From assembly GCA_003661905.1 (NCBI GenBank), contig QMXA01000111.1, forward strand, positions 1-5,040: a stretch of 5,040 nt of DNA. Direction: 5' to 3'. Origin of the DNA: Thermoprotei archaeon (GTDB lineage Archaea; Thermoproteota; Thermoprotei_A; Sulfolobales; Ignisphaeraceae). Every line of letters starts with the position of its first letter. Position 1 is the stretch's first letter. Under the pieces are notes generated by a model. The model was not told where the DNA came from. It did no database searches and saw only the letters and a list, made by a program, of their open reading frames with translations. Position numbers and translations under genes: made by a program. This document shows positions 1 to 5,040 of the stretch, in pieces.

Positions 1-126
1 AGCTTAATGATTATGTTAGGGAGTTTAGCTACAGATTCCTTTGCATTATCTGGAGATACTTATCGGTATGTGATGTATGTAAGTGCTGGTATAGATACTT
101 ATAGTGGATGGAGGTTCTATGGATAA
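1..126 (+). CDS. Possible C-terminal tail of an unrecognised plus-strand gene (partial)
   Basis: The first forward frame is open from the window edge to a TAA at 124-126, giving about 41 residues that end in DTYSGWRFYG. About 60% of its codons begin with a purine, better than the competing frame starting at base 3, which is rich in Cys and Trp and stops at 104. That mild bias is the only coding evidence. Codons GAT-ACT-TAT occur twice in frame, 39 bases apart (54-63 and 93-102). An internal ATG at base 7 means it could also be a short ORF. I recognise no family. If real, the gene converges on the tld operon. It could equally be noncoding or decayed DNA. Confidence 0.25.
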   Translation, partial: SLMIMLGSLATDSFALSGDTYRYVMYVSAGIDTYSGWRFYG

Positions 127-313
127 AATTGGTTACCTTAGGGAAATTGAGGTAGCAATATCACCTAAATAACCTAATAAAGTATTGTAGGTACTTCTTC
201 ATTCGAATCAGTATTGAATAATTGAATTTAATTAAAACGCTATGTATAGAAGTTATTTCTTTAACTAGTAATTAGCACTTCTTATAAAAATATTAGGTTC
301 TATATTGAGCTAA
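127..313. other. Noncoding gap downstream of the tld operon
   Basis: This is AT-rich DNA between the possible plus-strand tail and the stop codon of pmbA. I see no ORF of credible length, no tRNA and no strong stem-loop. A weak 5-base inverted repeat (AAGTA/TACTT, 180-184 and 192-196) is not beyond chance. The only functional candidate is the minus-strand T-run described separately. Confidence 0.5.
284..293 (-). terminator. Candidate T-rich terminator of the tld operon
   Basis: On the minus strand, ATATTTTTAT occurs about 20-30 bases after the pmbA stop codon, with five consecutive T at 290-286. Archaeal RNA polymerase commonly terminates at T-runs without needing a hairpin, and none is seen here. 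The position is right for the end of the tldD-pmbA transcript. The signal is short and the region is AT-rich, so it could be chance. Confidence 0.35.
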
Positions 314-1648
314 TTAGATTTCTGGTTTTGTGAATTGTATATCTTTTACTAGAGCAAATGGTACTCTAGATGGTGTGGTTACTTCCCACCACATAATATC
401 ATATCTCTCTTTAGATAGATCTACAATATTGCTTAATAAGTGTGGGAAGGTCTCAGCAATTCTAAGTCTCTTAACAACTCCTCTAACCTCTCCATTCTCT
501 ATATATAGTAATAGATCTCTTGTAACTGTTGAGAACTGACCCTCTATCCAATTCTGAAACCTTGTATACCAGTTATTCAATACAAAGAATCCCTTACGTA
601 CTTCACTAAACATCTCACTCTCCTTAATACCTCCTGGCTCAATAACTATGTTCCAAGCTCTAGGAGATAACCATCCAGCATTTCCAGTGCTCTCTGTATT
701 CATTTTCTTAGCTGTCTTAGTATTATGTAGGTATGTTTTGAAAACTCCTTTATCAATGATAGCATTTCTCCTCGTAATAATTCCTTCATCATCAAATCCC
801 CTAGCTCCTGGTAGTAGTGTATTGTGTGGATCATCTATGATTGTGACTTTATCTGAACCTATTTTAGTTCCTGGCTTATACTTTGTGAACATTGATAATC
901 CTAGTAGTAGCATTAGTGCTGAAGCTGAATTAGCAATGTAATTAACTAAATTCCCAAATACTAATGGTGATAGAATTGCCTCATATCTCCCAGGTTCTAT
1001 AGATATTGCTTTGGGAGCTTCAGCTACATACCTCCCAGCTCTTCCACCAACTCTAGCTACTTCATCTCTGTTAAACCTAGTTGATGTCCATGCCCAGTGA
1101 CCAGTAATATCCCCTCTAAAAGCTCTTGCATATACCTCAATGAATGTCTTCTCTTCAGCTAATTCTGCACCTCTACTTGTAGCTAGAGCAAATACTCTAT
1201 AACCAGCAAATAGAGTGCCAGCAAGTTTCTCAGCTCCTTCCCTAAGTCCTAAATCTATTAATTCATGAACAGATCCCATAACTTTATCTGCATTCTCAAT
1301 AATTGTCTCATCAACTAAATTCTGTAATGGTTTTCCACTAGGTTCTGGTAAGGGTGCATATAGCTCTGAAACATCTATACGCTCCACATACTCCCTAGCT
1401 GAGCTAAGAACCTTCTCAATACCCTCAGTATCCCCCCTCATATCTTCTACAACATATATCCTACTATTTCTAACTAGGTACATACTTACCTTCTTATCAA
1501 TCCACGACTGAGTCACTGTCACTTCATTATTTGAGAATTTAACCATGTAATTTCTTGATATTTGAGTTATTGCAGCTACTTCACTGAAGCCCTTGGCTAA
1601 AGCCCTCTTAACAACATAGCTGGAGAGTTGAATAGCTTCATTCTTCAT
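314..1648 (-). CDS. pmbA: PmbA/TldE-like subunit of the TldD/TldE protease
   Basis: A 444-residue protein of the PmbA/TldD family, which is close to the usual length for TldE/PmbA. It has the family layout: an N-terminal alpha/beta domain (roughly residues 1-100, with alternating strands such as VSMYLVRNSRIYVVED), a middle segment (about 110-210), and a C-terminal beta-rich domain. Landmarks in the last domain are IDDPHNTLLPGARGFDDEG (271-289), the LHNTKTAKKMNTESTGNAG region (307-325) and IVIEPG (334-339). Where TldD has HExxxH, this protein has a hydrophobic segment around LSPLVFGNLVNYIA (226-239), so it is the non-catalytic partner. In Escherichia coli TldD and TldE form a heterodimer that cleaves unfolded peptides, including the microcin B17 leader and CcdA. 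The start is ATG, overlapping the tldD stop as ATGA, with a strong ribosome binding site. It is predicted to be cytoplasmic, with no signal peptide. The archaeal substrate is unknown. Confidence 0.93.
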   Translation of the reverse strand: MKNEAIQLSSYVVKRALAKGFSEVAAITQISRNYMVKFSNNEVTVTQSWIDKKVSMYLVRNSRIYVVEDMRGDTEGIEKVLSSAREYVERIDVSELYAPLPEPSGKPLQNLVDETIIENADKVMGSVHELIDLGLREGAEKLAGTLFAGYRVFALATSRGAELAEEKTFIEVYARAFRGDITGHWAWTSTRFNRDEVARVGGRAGRYVAEAPKAISIEPGRYEAILSPLVFGNLVNYIANSASALMLLLGLSMFTKYKPGTKIGSDKVTIIDDPHNTLLPGARGFDDEGIITRRNAIIDKGVFKTYLHNTKTAKKMNTESTGNAGWLSPRAWNIVIEPGGIKESEMFSEVRKGFFVLNNWYTRFQNWIEGQFSTVTRDLLLYIENGEVRGVVKRLRIAETFPHLLSNIVDLSKERYDIMWWEVTTPSRVPFALVKDIQFTKPEI

Positions 1649-3105
1649 ACACGAATCACCCCTAACCTCATTTTTGAAAGCCTAACTTCAGGACCTCCGA
1701 ACCAAACAGGTACTCCTTGATGAGGCTCTCCCTTTCCACATGTACCGGGATAGAACTTGAGATTCTTTGACTTAGCTACAATAGAGCTGTAGAATGCTCT
1801 AGTAGTTAATTCTAGAACTGGATTCCTTACTGGCTCAGCTAATTCACCCTTACGAATAGTGTAAGCTTCTAAACCTACATAGCGCTGACCCCATCTTATA
1901 TCATCGATATTCCACTCCATGTAGCTCTTTATATAGATACCATAATTTATATCCTCTATGAGTTCTTCAAAACTCATATCCCCTGGAGCTAGGTAAGTAT
2001 TTGACATTCTTGGTATGGGTTCACTAGCATAGTTCATAGCTCTTGCAGCTCCATTACTTGAAATACCGAAGATTTTCGCTGTCCATCTATTGTGTAGAAG
2101 TTCATTTATAATTCCATTGAGATATATGTATCGAGGCCTAGCTGGTACACCTTCATCATCGTATAGGTAGAATCCATTACTCCTAGGTATTGTAGGATCA
2201 TCTATAACTGTAGCATGTTCATTACCTATTCTCTCATGCTTAACCATTTCAGGCTTTACATAGCTCTCTCCTGCTTGAGCAGCTTCACGACCCCAAATAC
2301 GATCTGCCTCCATTGGATGTCCAGCACTCTCATGAACTAAGAGACCAACTACTTCACTCCCTACAACAATATCTATAGGTTCTTTAGGTGGTGGAACTCC
2401 TCTTAATAATACATTCTCAATAGCTCTAACTTCATTCTCAAGCTCTTCACTCACTTTCCACTCATTAATTAGTTCAAGACCACCACTAGAACCAAAGTCG
2501 AGAATTCTCTGGATAGTTCCTTTCTGTGGGTGTAGAAGTACGAAGTTTATAGCTATACTTATACGGGGGATTTTACTTCGTATCCAAGCTCCATCACTTG
2601 TAAGAATTTCTTTAACTTCTTCAGATTCATTATATATAATGGCGAAGGATGATAGTTTAGATTCCTTAACAGCATTATTTGCTGTAGTCCATAGATCTTT
2701 AAGCTCTGCAATCTTCACATCCATAGGCTTGGAATCAAATGGTTTTGAAGCAAGTGCTTCATAACTAGCTTTGCCTAAATTAACTTCAGTACTTAAACCA
2801 CGTCCTCTAGCTATATTCTCAAGTGCTTTAGCACTAGCTATAGAGAAATCAATAGCTTCTCTAACTCTTTCACGAGAAAGTTCATTAGTTGAGGTAAAAG
2901 TTAGGACTCCTTTATAAAGAACTCTTATACCTATACCCTCCTCCTTTCTAAAACTAACACCAATAACTTTACTACCACGAATAACAATACCTGTGATATT
3001 CCTTAAATGATACCTAGCTTCAGCATAAGACACTCCACAACTAGAGGCATAGTCAATAGCATAGCTAAGTAGATCTATATACAAACTCCAGACACCAATA
3101 AACAC
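1645..3105 (-). CDS. tldD: TldD family zinc metalloprotease
   Basis: A 486-residue TldD homologue, normal for the family. The N-terminal domain begins with the typical helix and DYASSCGVSYAEARYH (18-33), and the middle part runs to about 240. The metal site is HESAGH at 258-263 (HExxxH: His258 and His263 as ligands, Glu259 as general base), followed by PMEAD. Further family marks are IDDPTIPRSNGFYLYDDEG (301-319), LHNRWTAK (337-344) and the end segment FYPGTCGKGEPHQGVPV (451-467). Cys456 in that segment matches the position of the third zinc ligand known for TldD. It is predicted to be the catalytic half of a TldD/TldE peptidase acting on unfolded peptides in the cytoplasm. The start is uncertain: the GTG at 3105 has no Shine-Dalgarno sequence but could be leaderless. 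A TTG at 3084 (479 residues) has GGTG eight bases ahead and gives a more family-like N-terminus. No key residue is missing. Confidence 0.95.
   Translation of the reverse strand: MFIGVWSLYIDLLSYAIDYASSCGVSYAEARYHLRNITGIVIRGSKVIGVSFRKEEGIGIRVLYKGVLTFTSTNELSRERVREAIDFSIASAKALENIARGRGLSTEVNLGKASYEALASKPFDSKPMDVKIAELKDLWTTANNAVKESKLSSFAIIYNESEEVKEILTSDGAWIRSKIPRISIAINFVLLHPQKGTIQRILDFGSSGGLELINEWKVSEELENEVRAIENVLLRGVPPPKEPIDIVVGSEVVGLLVHESAGHPMEADRIWGREAAQAGESYVKPEMVKHERIGNEHATVIDDPTIPRSNGFYLYDDEGVPARPRYIYLNGIINELLHNRWTAKIFGISSNGAARAMNYASEPIPRMSNTYLAPGDMSFEELIEDINYGIYIKSYMEWNIDDIRWGQRYVGLEAYTIRKGELAEPVRNPVLELTTRAFYSSIVAKSKNLKFYPGTCGKGEPHQGVPVWFGGPEVRLSKMRLGVIRV
1655..1662 (-). promoter_or_regulatory. 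Strong Shine-Dalgarno site for pmbA inside tldD
   Basis: The minus strand reads GGGGTGAT, six bases before the ATG at 1648. Its GGTGAT core is an exact complement to the conserved 3' end of archaeal 16S rRNA. It lies in the last codons of tldD (Gly-Val-Ile of the LGVIRV end). Together with the ATGA overlap it fixes the pmbA start and indicates translational coupling, which fits equimolar production of two subunits of one complex. Confidence 0.8.
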
Positions 3106-3402
3106 AAGGAAATACTGTAGAATTAAGTTTTAACTATGTGAATATATCTTAAGGAATACCTGAAAGCATTAATGCGAAATACTACTAACTAAATTATCCC
3201 ATGAATTCATCTCCGTAGAAAATATAGGATAAAGACTGGAAGCTATGAGGATACCTAATTTAGTACTGCATCCTAGTTTAGGACTCTACATACATGAAAT
3301 ATAATTACATTCATGACCATGGAATATGAAACATAGAGAGATTAAGTAGATAAATTCTGAGTACTATAGCCATAACTACAACTAGTTTTTATAATTTAAT
3401 GT
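3106..3402. other. 297-base gap between the radical SAM gene and tldD
   Basis: The gap is unusually long for two same-strand archaeal genes. It holds the tldD promoter candidates, two perfect 10-base palindromes (GCATTAATGC at 3166-3175 and ATGAATTCAT at 3201-3210), an imperfect stem CATGAA/TTCATG (3293-3298 and 3310-3315), and a minus-strand TATA-like TTATAAAAA (3394-3386). Short ORFs of 19-20 codons occur on both strands (plus 3245-3304, minus 3311-3373) without convincing coding support. I see no tRNA, no clear terminator for the radical SAM gene and no mobile-element ends. Confidence 0.5.
3127..3150 (-). promoter_or_regulatory. Candidate TATA boxes for the tldD-pmbA operon
   Basis: Two minus-strand TATA-like elements precede tldD. 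TTAAAAC (3133-3127) is centred about 25 bases ahead of the GTG at 3105, the spacing expected for a leaderless transcript starting at that codon. AGATATATT (3149-3141) would start transcription near 3120, leaving a short leader that could serve either start codon. In AT-rich DNA neither is decisive. No promoter is apparent at the tldD-pmbA junction, so the pair is probably one transcript. Confidence 0.4.
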
Positions 3403-4758
3403 TTATGGTATTACAACTTTTGAAGGCCATGGTTTTTTAAGATATTCTTCAGCTATTCTACACGGGACATTTAGTACGAATGCCCAGCATATTTGATGAG
3501 CGGTGAAGAAACCCTTTCTAGTTAGTGAAATTCTTTCGTTGCCCTCTTCTATATTCCCAGTAATTTTTAGAAGGCGAAGAGCTTTACTAAAACCTGTTCT
3601 ACCTATTAATTCATTGAATCCTCTACTGAATTTTAACCTAAAGTCCTTCTTATTCAAGATTCTGCACACAAATAGTCTGCAAGCAGTATACCTAATTGCT
3701 CGTTCAACTAAAGCTACTTCTCTAGCACCAGCAATAGGTAATCTATCATTAAGTACAGAATCAATATAGTCTTTAACGGAGTGTGTATTTATGTACTCAT
3801 ATCCGCCAGTAAATCCCATAGCACCACATCCAAATCCCAGTAAAGGACCCTCCATTTCATAGTTAACTGTTACATACTTCCATCCCACTCTTCTACTATA
3901 ACCATATATCTCAACACCCTTAAAGCCCTTGGGAGGAAGGGTATCTTCACATGCATAAACCATCTTCTTGAAAACCTTCCTACTGGGTTGAGTAGGTATT
4001 TTCCCTTCCTTAATAAGTTTATAACCAATACTATGTGGTGTAATAAGTGTAGGGTAGCATGTTATTTCATCAACATCTTGCTGTGATGCAGTTTCTAGGT
4101 CCTTAATCCAATCCTCTAATGTTTGCTCAGGAACCATGTACATGAGATCAATGTTTATGTACTTACATCCAGCACTGCGTAGATTCTCAATAGCTTTAAT
4201 TGAATCTTCAATACTATGCCTTCTACCTAGGATCTTAAGCATTTTAGGATTGAATGATTGAACACCTAGACTTACCTCATTTACTCCGCTCTCGACAAGG
4301 TTAGATGTATAAGCTTCATCTCTTAAATCTTCAGGATTAGCCTCTATAGCAATTTTTGGCTCTGCTTCAAAGAGTTCAGATAATTTCTCTAGTATTATTT
4401 TCCAGTACTTTCCTGGTATTAGACTAGGTGTACCTCCACCTGCATGAATATCTACAACCTCTAAACTTAAGTCCTTAGTAATCTTAGAATACATTTTCAT
4501 CTCTCTTAATAGAGCATTAACATACTTCTCAATTATTCTCTCACACTCAGATCTATGGATGGGAATTCTAGTATATGGACAGAATATACAAGTACCAGTA
4601 CAAAATGGTATGTGGATATAAACTGCAACGTTAGTTTCTTTAAGAGTTTCGCAAATAGCTCTAGCTGCTTCGCCATTCCTAGGTCTTAAAAATGTGGCTT
4701 TGAATGCTCTCTTAGCGATAAAGCTCCATACACCAAAAGCATTTCTATCTAAAATCAA
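3403..4758 (-). CDS. HemN/HemW-like radical SAM enzyme, substrate unknown
   Basis: A 451-residue radical SAM protein. The cluster motif is HIPFCTGTCIFC at 49-60, with Cys53, Cys57 and Cys60 (CxxxCxxC) binding the [4Fe-4S] cluster. AGGGTPS (106-112) is the SAM-binding glycine motif, NPEDL (141-145) and SLGVQSF (163-169) are typical of the coproporphyrinogen oxidase-like branch, and IDLMYMVPEQTLEDW (203-217) matches its iDLmyglP signature. GFGCGAMGFTGGYEYIN (308-324) and the following DYIDSV resemble the GlGagA...N...Y region of HemN, HemW and ChuW/HutW. A C-terminal helical, winged-helix-like part follows (about 350-430). Possible roles include anaerobic protoporphyrin synthesis, haem trafficking or breakdown, or another radical reaction; sequence alone does not decide. 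The start is TTG at 4758, the only usable start codon: an in-frame TAG lies 12 bases upstream, and no other ATG, GTG or TTG precedes the cluster motif in frame. A weak AGGGG (4772-4768) sits nine bases ahead. No haem genes are adjacent. Confidence 0.88.
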   Translation of the reverse strand: MILDRNAFGVWSFIAKRAFKATFLRPRNGEAARAICETLKETNVAVYIHIPFCTGTCIFCPYTRIPIHRSECERIIEKYVNALLREMKMYSKITKDLSLEVVDIHAGGGTPSLIPGKYWKIILEKLSELFEAEPKIAIEANPEDLRDEAYTSNLVESGVNEVSLGVQSFNPKMLKILGRRHSIEDSIKAIENLRSAGCKYINIDLMYMVPEQTLEDWIKDLETASQQDVDEITCYPTLITPHSIGYKLIKEGKIPTQPSRKVFKKMVYACEDTLPPKGFKGVEIYGYSRRVGWKYVTVNYEMEGPLLGFGCGAMGFTGGYEYINTHSVKDYIDSVLNDRLPIAGAREVALVERAIRYTACRLFVCRILNKKDFRLKFSRGFNELIGRTGFSKALRLLKITGNIEEGNERISLTRKGFFTAHQICWAFVLNVPCRIAEEYLKKPWPSKVVIP

Positions 4759-4782
4759 ATTAAGAAACCCCTACATACCTGG

Positions 4783-4795
4783 TGCACTAAGTGCA
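4783..4795. promoter_or_regulatory. Operator-like dyad at the predicted start of the radical SAM transcript
   Basis: TGCAC-TAA-GTGCA is a perfect 5-base inverted repeat around three bases. Its centre (4789) coincides with where transcription should start from the TATA box at 4811-4818, about 25 bases away. A dyad over the start site is a usual place for an archaeal repressor to act. The arms are short, so this is a candidate only. Confidence 0.35.
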
Positions 4796-4810
4796 AGTGA
4801 TAGGTACACA

Positions 4811-4818
4811 TTTAAAAA
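4811..4818 (-). promoter_or_regulatory. TATA box of the radical SAM gene, also readable on the plus strand
   Basis: The minus strand reads TTTTTAAA, preceded by GTAAAG as a possible purine-rich BRE. Transcription would begin near 4789, giving a leader of about 30 bases ending in the weak AGGGG site and the TTG start. On the plus strand the same bases read TTTAAAAA, also a good archaeal TATA box, which would start a divergent transcript near 4840, directly before the tandem stem-loops. Confidence 0.55.
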
Positions 4819-4840
4819 CTTTACTAGCATATACATTAGC

Positions 4841-4916
4841 AACATGATGAAGACTTTCCGAGCAGAAAAGTCTTCAAGATTAAGTAGAATATCGTTAAAG
4901 AGGCGCTGAACGATAT
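4841..4916 (+). ncRNA. Tandem perfect stem-loops; possible unannotated small RNA
   Basis: Two perfect inverted repeats stand side by side. The first pairs TGAAGACTTT (4848-4857) with AAAGTCTTCA (4867-4876), ten base pairs around a nine-base loop. The second pairs ATATCGTT (4889-4896) with AACGATAT (4909-4916), eight base pairs around a 12-base loop. The linker is 12 bases. A plus-strand TATA box (4811-4818) lies at the right distance to start RNA near 4840. ATGATGA (4844-4850) and CTGA (4906-4909) match the C and D box consensus of archaeal guide RNAs, but there is no clear C'/D' pair and the stems would bury both boxes. Alternatively the stem-loops lie in the 3' region of a minus-strand gene from the right. 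No protein-coding signal is seen. Strand and function are uncertain. Confidence 0.3.
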
Positions 4917-4993
4917 CTAGCTCATGTAATTCCTTTATATGTTGAATTCGATAAAGCTATGGATGGTACATAGTTAAAGATAATTCAAAGAAA

Positions 4994-5040
4994 CTATTCC
5001 TTATGAATTTTCAATTTTCCTTCTATAAGCACTACATAGA
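4994..5040 (-). CDS. Possible C-terminal tail of a further minus-strand gene (partial)
   Basis: Reading the minus strand in from the edge, the frame starting at 5038 gives YVVLIEGKLKIHKE and a TAG at 4996-4994. The alternation of hydrophobic and charged residues resembles a natural C-terminal strand and tail, and the strand agrees with the three complete genes. It is only 14 codons, and a second frame is also open to a TAA at 5003-5001, so this is tentative. If real, the gene ends about 235 bases before the radical SAM start, too far for tight coupling and with a separate promoter in between. The family cannot be named. Confidence 0.35.
   Translation of the reverse strand, partial: YVVLIEGKLKIHKE

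Noticed and set aside
3..104. Alternative frame LNDYVREFSYRF, reminiscent of the end of some transposases
   Set aside because: The resemblance rests on about a dozen residues, the rest is rich in Cys and Trp with poor codon character, and no terminal inverted repeats or target duplication are visible.
330..539. 69-codon plus-strand ORF opposite pmbA
   Set aside because: It lies wholly inside the well-supported pmbA gene on the other strand; the composition is that of an antisense shadow.
648..941. 97-codon plus-strand ORF with hydrophobic stretches, membrane-protein-like
   Set aside because: Antisense to conserved PmbA motifs (the IDDPHN and GFDDEG region); the hydrophobicity follows from the complement of charged codons.
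3245..3373. Short ORFs in the gap (plus 3245-3304, 19 codons; minus 3311-3373, 20 codons) considered as peptide precursors
   Set aside because: Too short, no leader/core pattern, no Cys/Ser/Thr-rich core, and the TATA-like TTATAAAAA near 3390 would start RNA inside the minus ORF. Not listed as genes.
3503..3769. 88-codon plus-strand ORF opposite the radical SAM gene
   Set aside because: Antisense shadow of the C-terminal part of the radical SAM gene, with no family-like motif.
4694..4909. 71-codon plus-strand ORF crossing the radical SAM start and the stem-loops
   Set aside because: It overlaps the start, promoter and dyad of the radical SAM gene and ends by chance in the CTGA of the second loop; no ribosome site and no recognisable domain.
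4841..4920. H/ACA guide RNA interpretation of the two stem-loops (AGATTA in the linker fits ANANNA)
   Set aside because: The hairpins are far too short to hold a pseudouridylation pocket, and there is no ACA after the second stem.

Overview
The window looks archaeal, most likely a thermophilic Thermoproteota (Crenarchaeota) member. The base composition is AT-rich, arginine is written almost only as AGA/AGG, isoleucine is often ATA, starts are GTG or TTG as well as ATG, and intergenic DNA carries TATA-like boxes (for example TTTTTAAA) about 25 bases ahead of plausible transcript starts. The exact lineage is an inference; a Desulfurococcales- or Ignisphaera-like genome would fit but cannot be proven here.

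Three complete genes all lie on the minus strand. From right to left, in order of transcription, they are a HemN/HemW-like radical SAM enzyme (3403-4758), a 297-base gap, then a two-gene TldD/PmbA operon (tldD 1645-3105 and pmbA/tldE 314-1648). The Tld genes overlap by four bases (ATGA), and a strong internal Shine-Dalgarno sequence lies in the end of tldD. The two products are expected to form one protease: TldD carries the zinc HExxxH site, and PmbA/TldE is the partner without it.

The outer ends are mostly noncoding. On the left, bases 1-126 may hold the tail of a plus-strand gene converging on the Tld operon, and the rest of the gap holds only a T-rich candidate terminator. On the right, upstream of the radical SAM gene, there is a TATA box readable in both directions, a small dyad at the predicted transcript start, and two perfect stem-loops in tandem that may belong to an unannotated plus-strand small RNA or to the 3' region of another minus-strand gene whose last codons may be at 4994-5040.

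The main genes belong to known families. The parts that deserve a second look are the tandem stem-loop locus, the operator-like dyad, the unassigned substrate of the radical SAM enzyme, and the speculative idea that a radical SAM enzyme beside a TldD/E protease could act in peptide maturation. Nothing seen here proves a new system.
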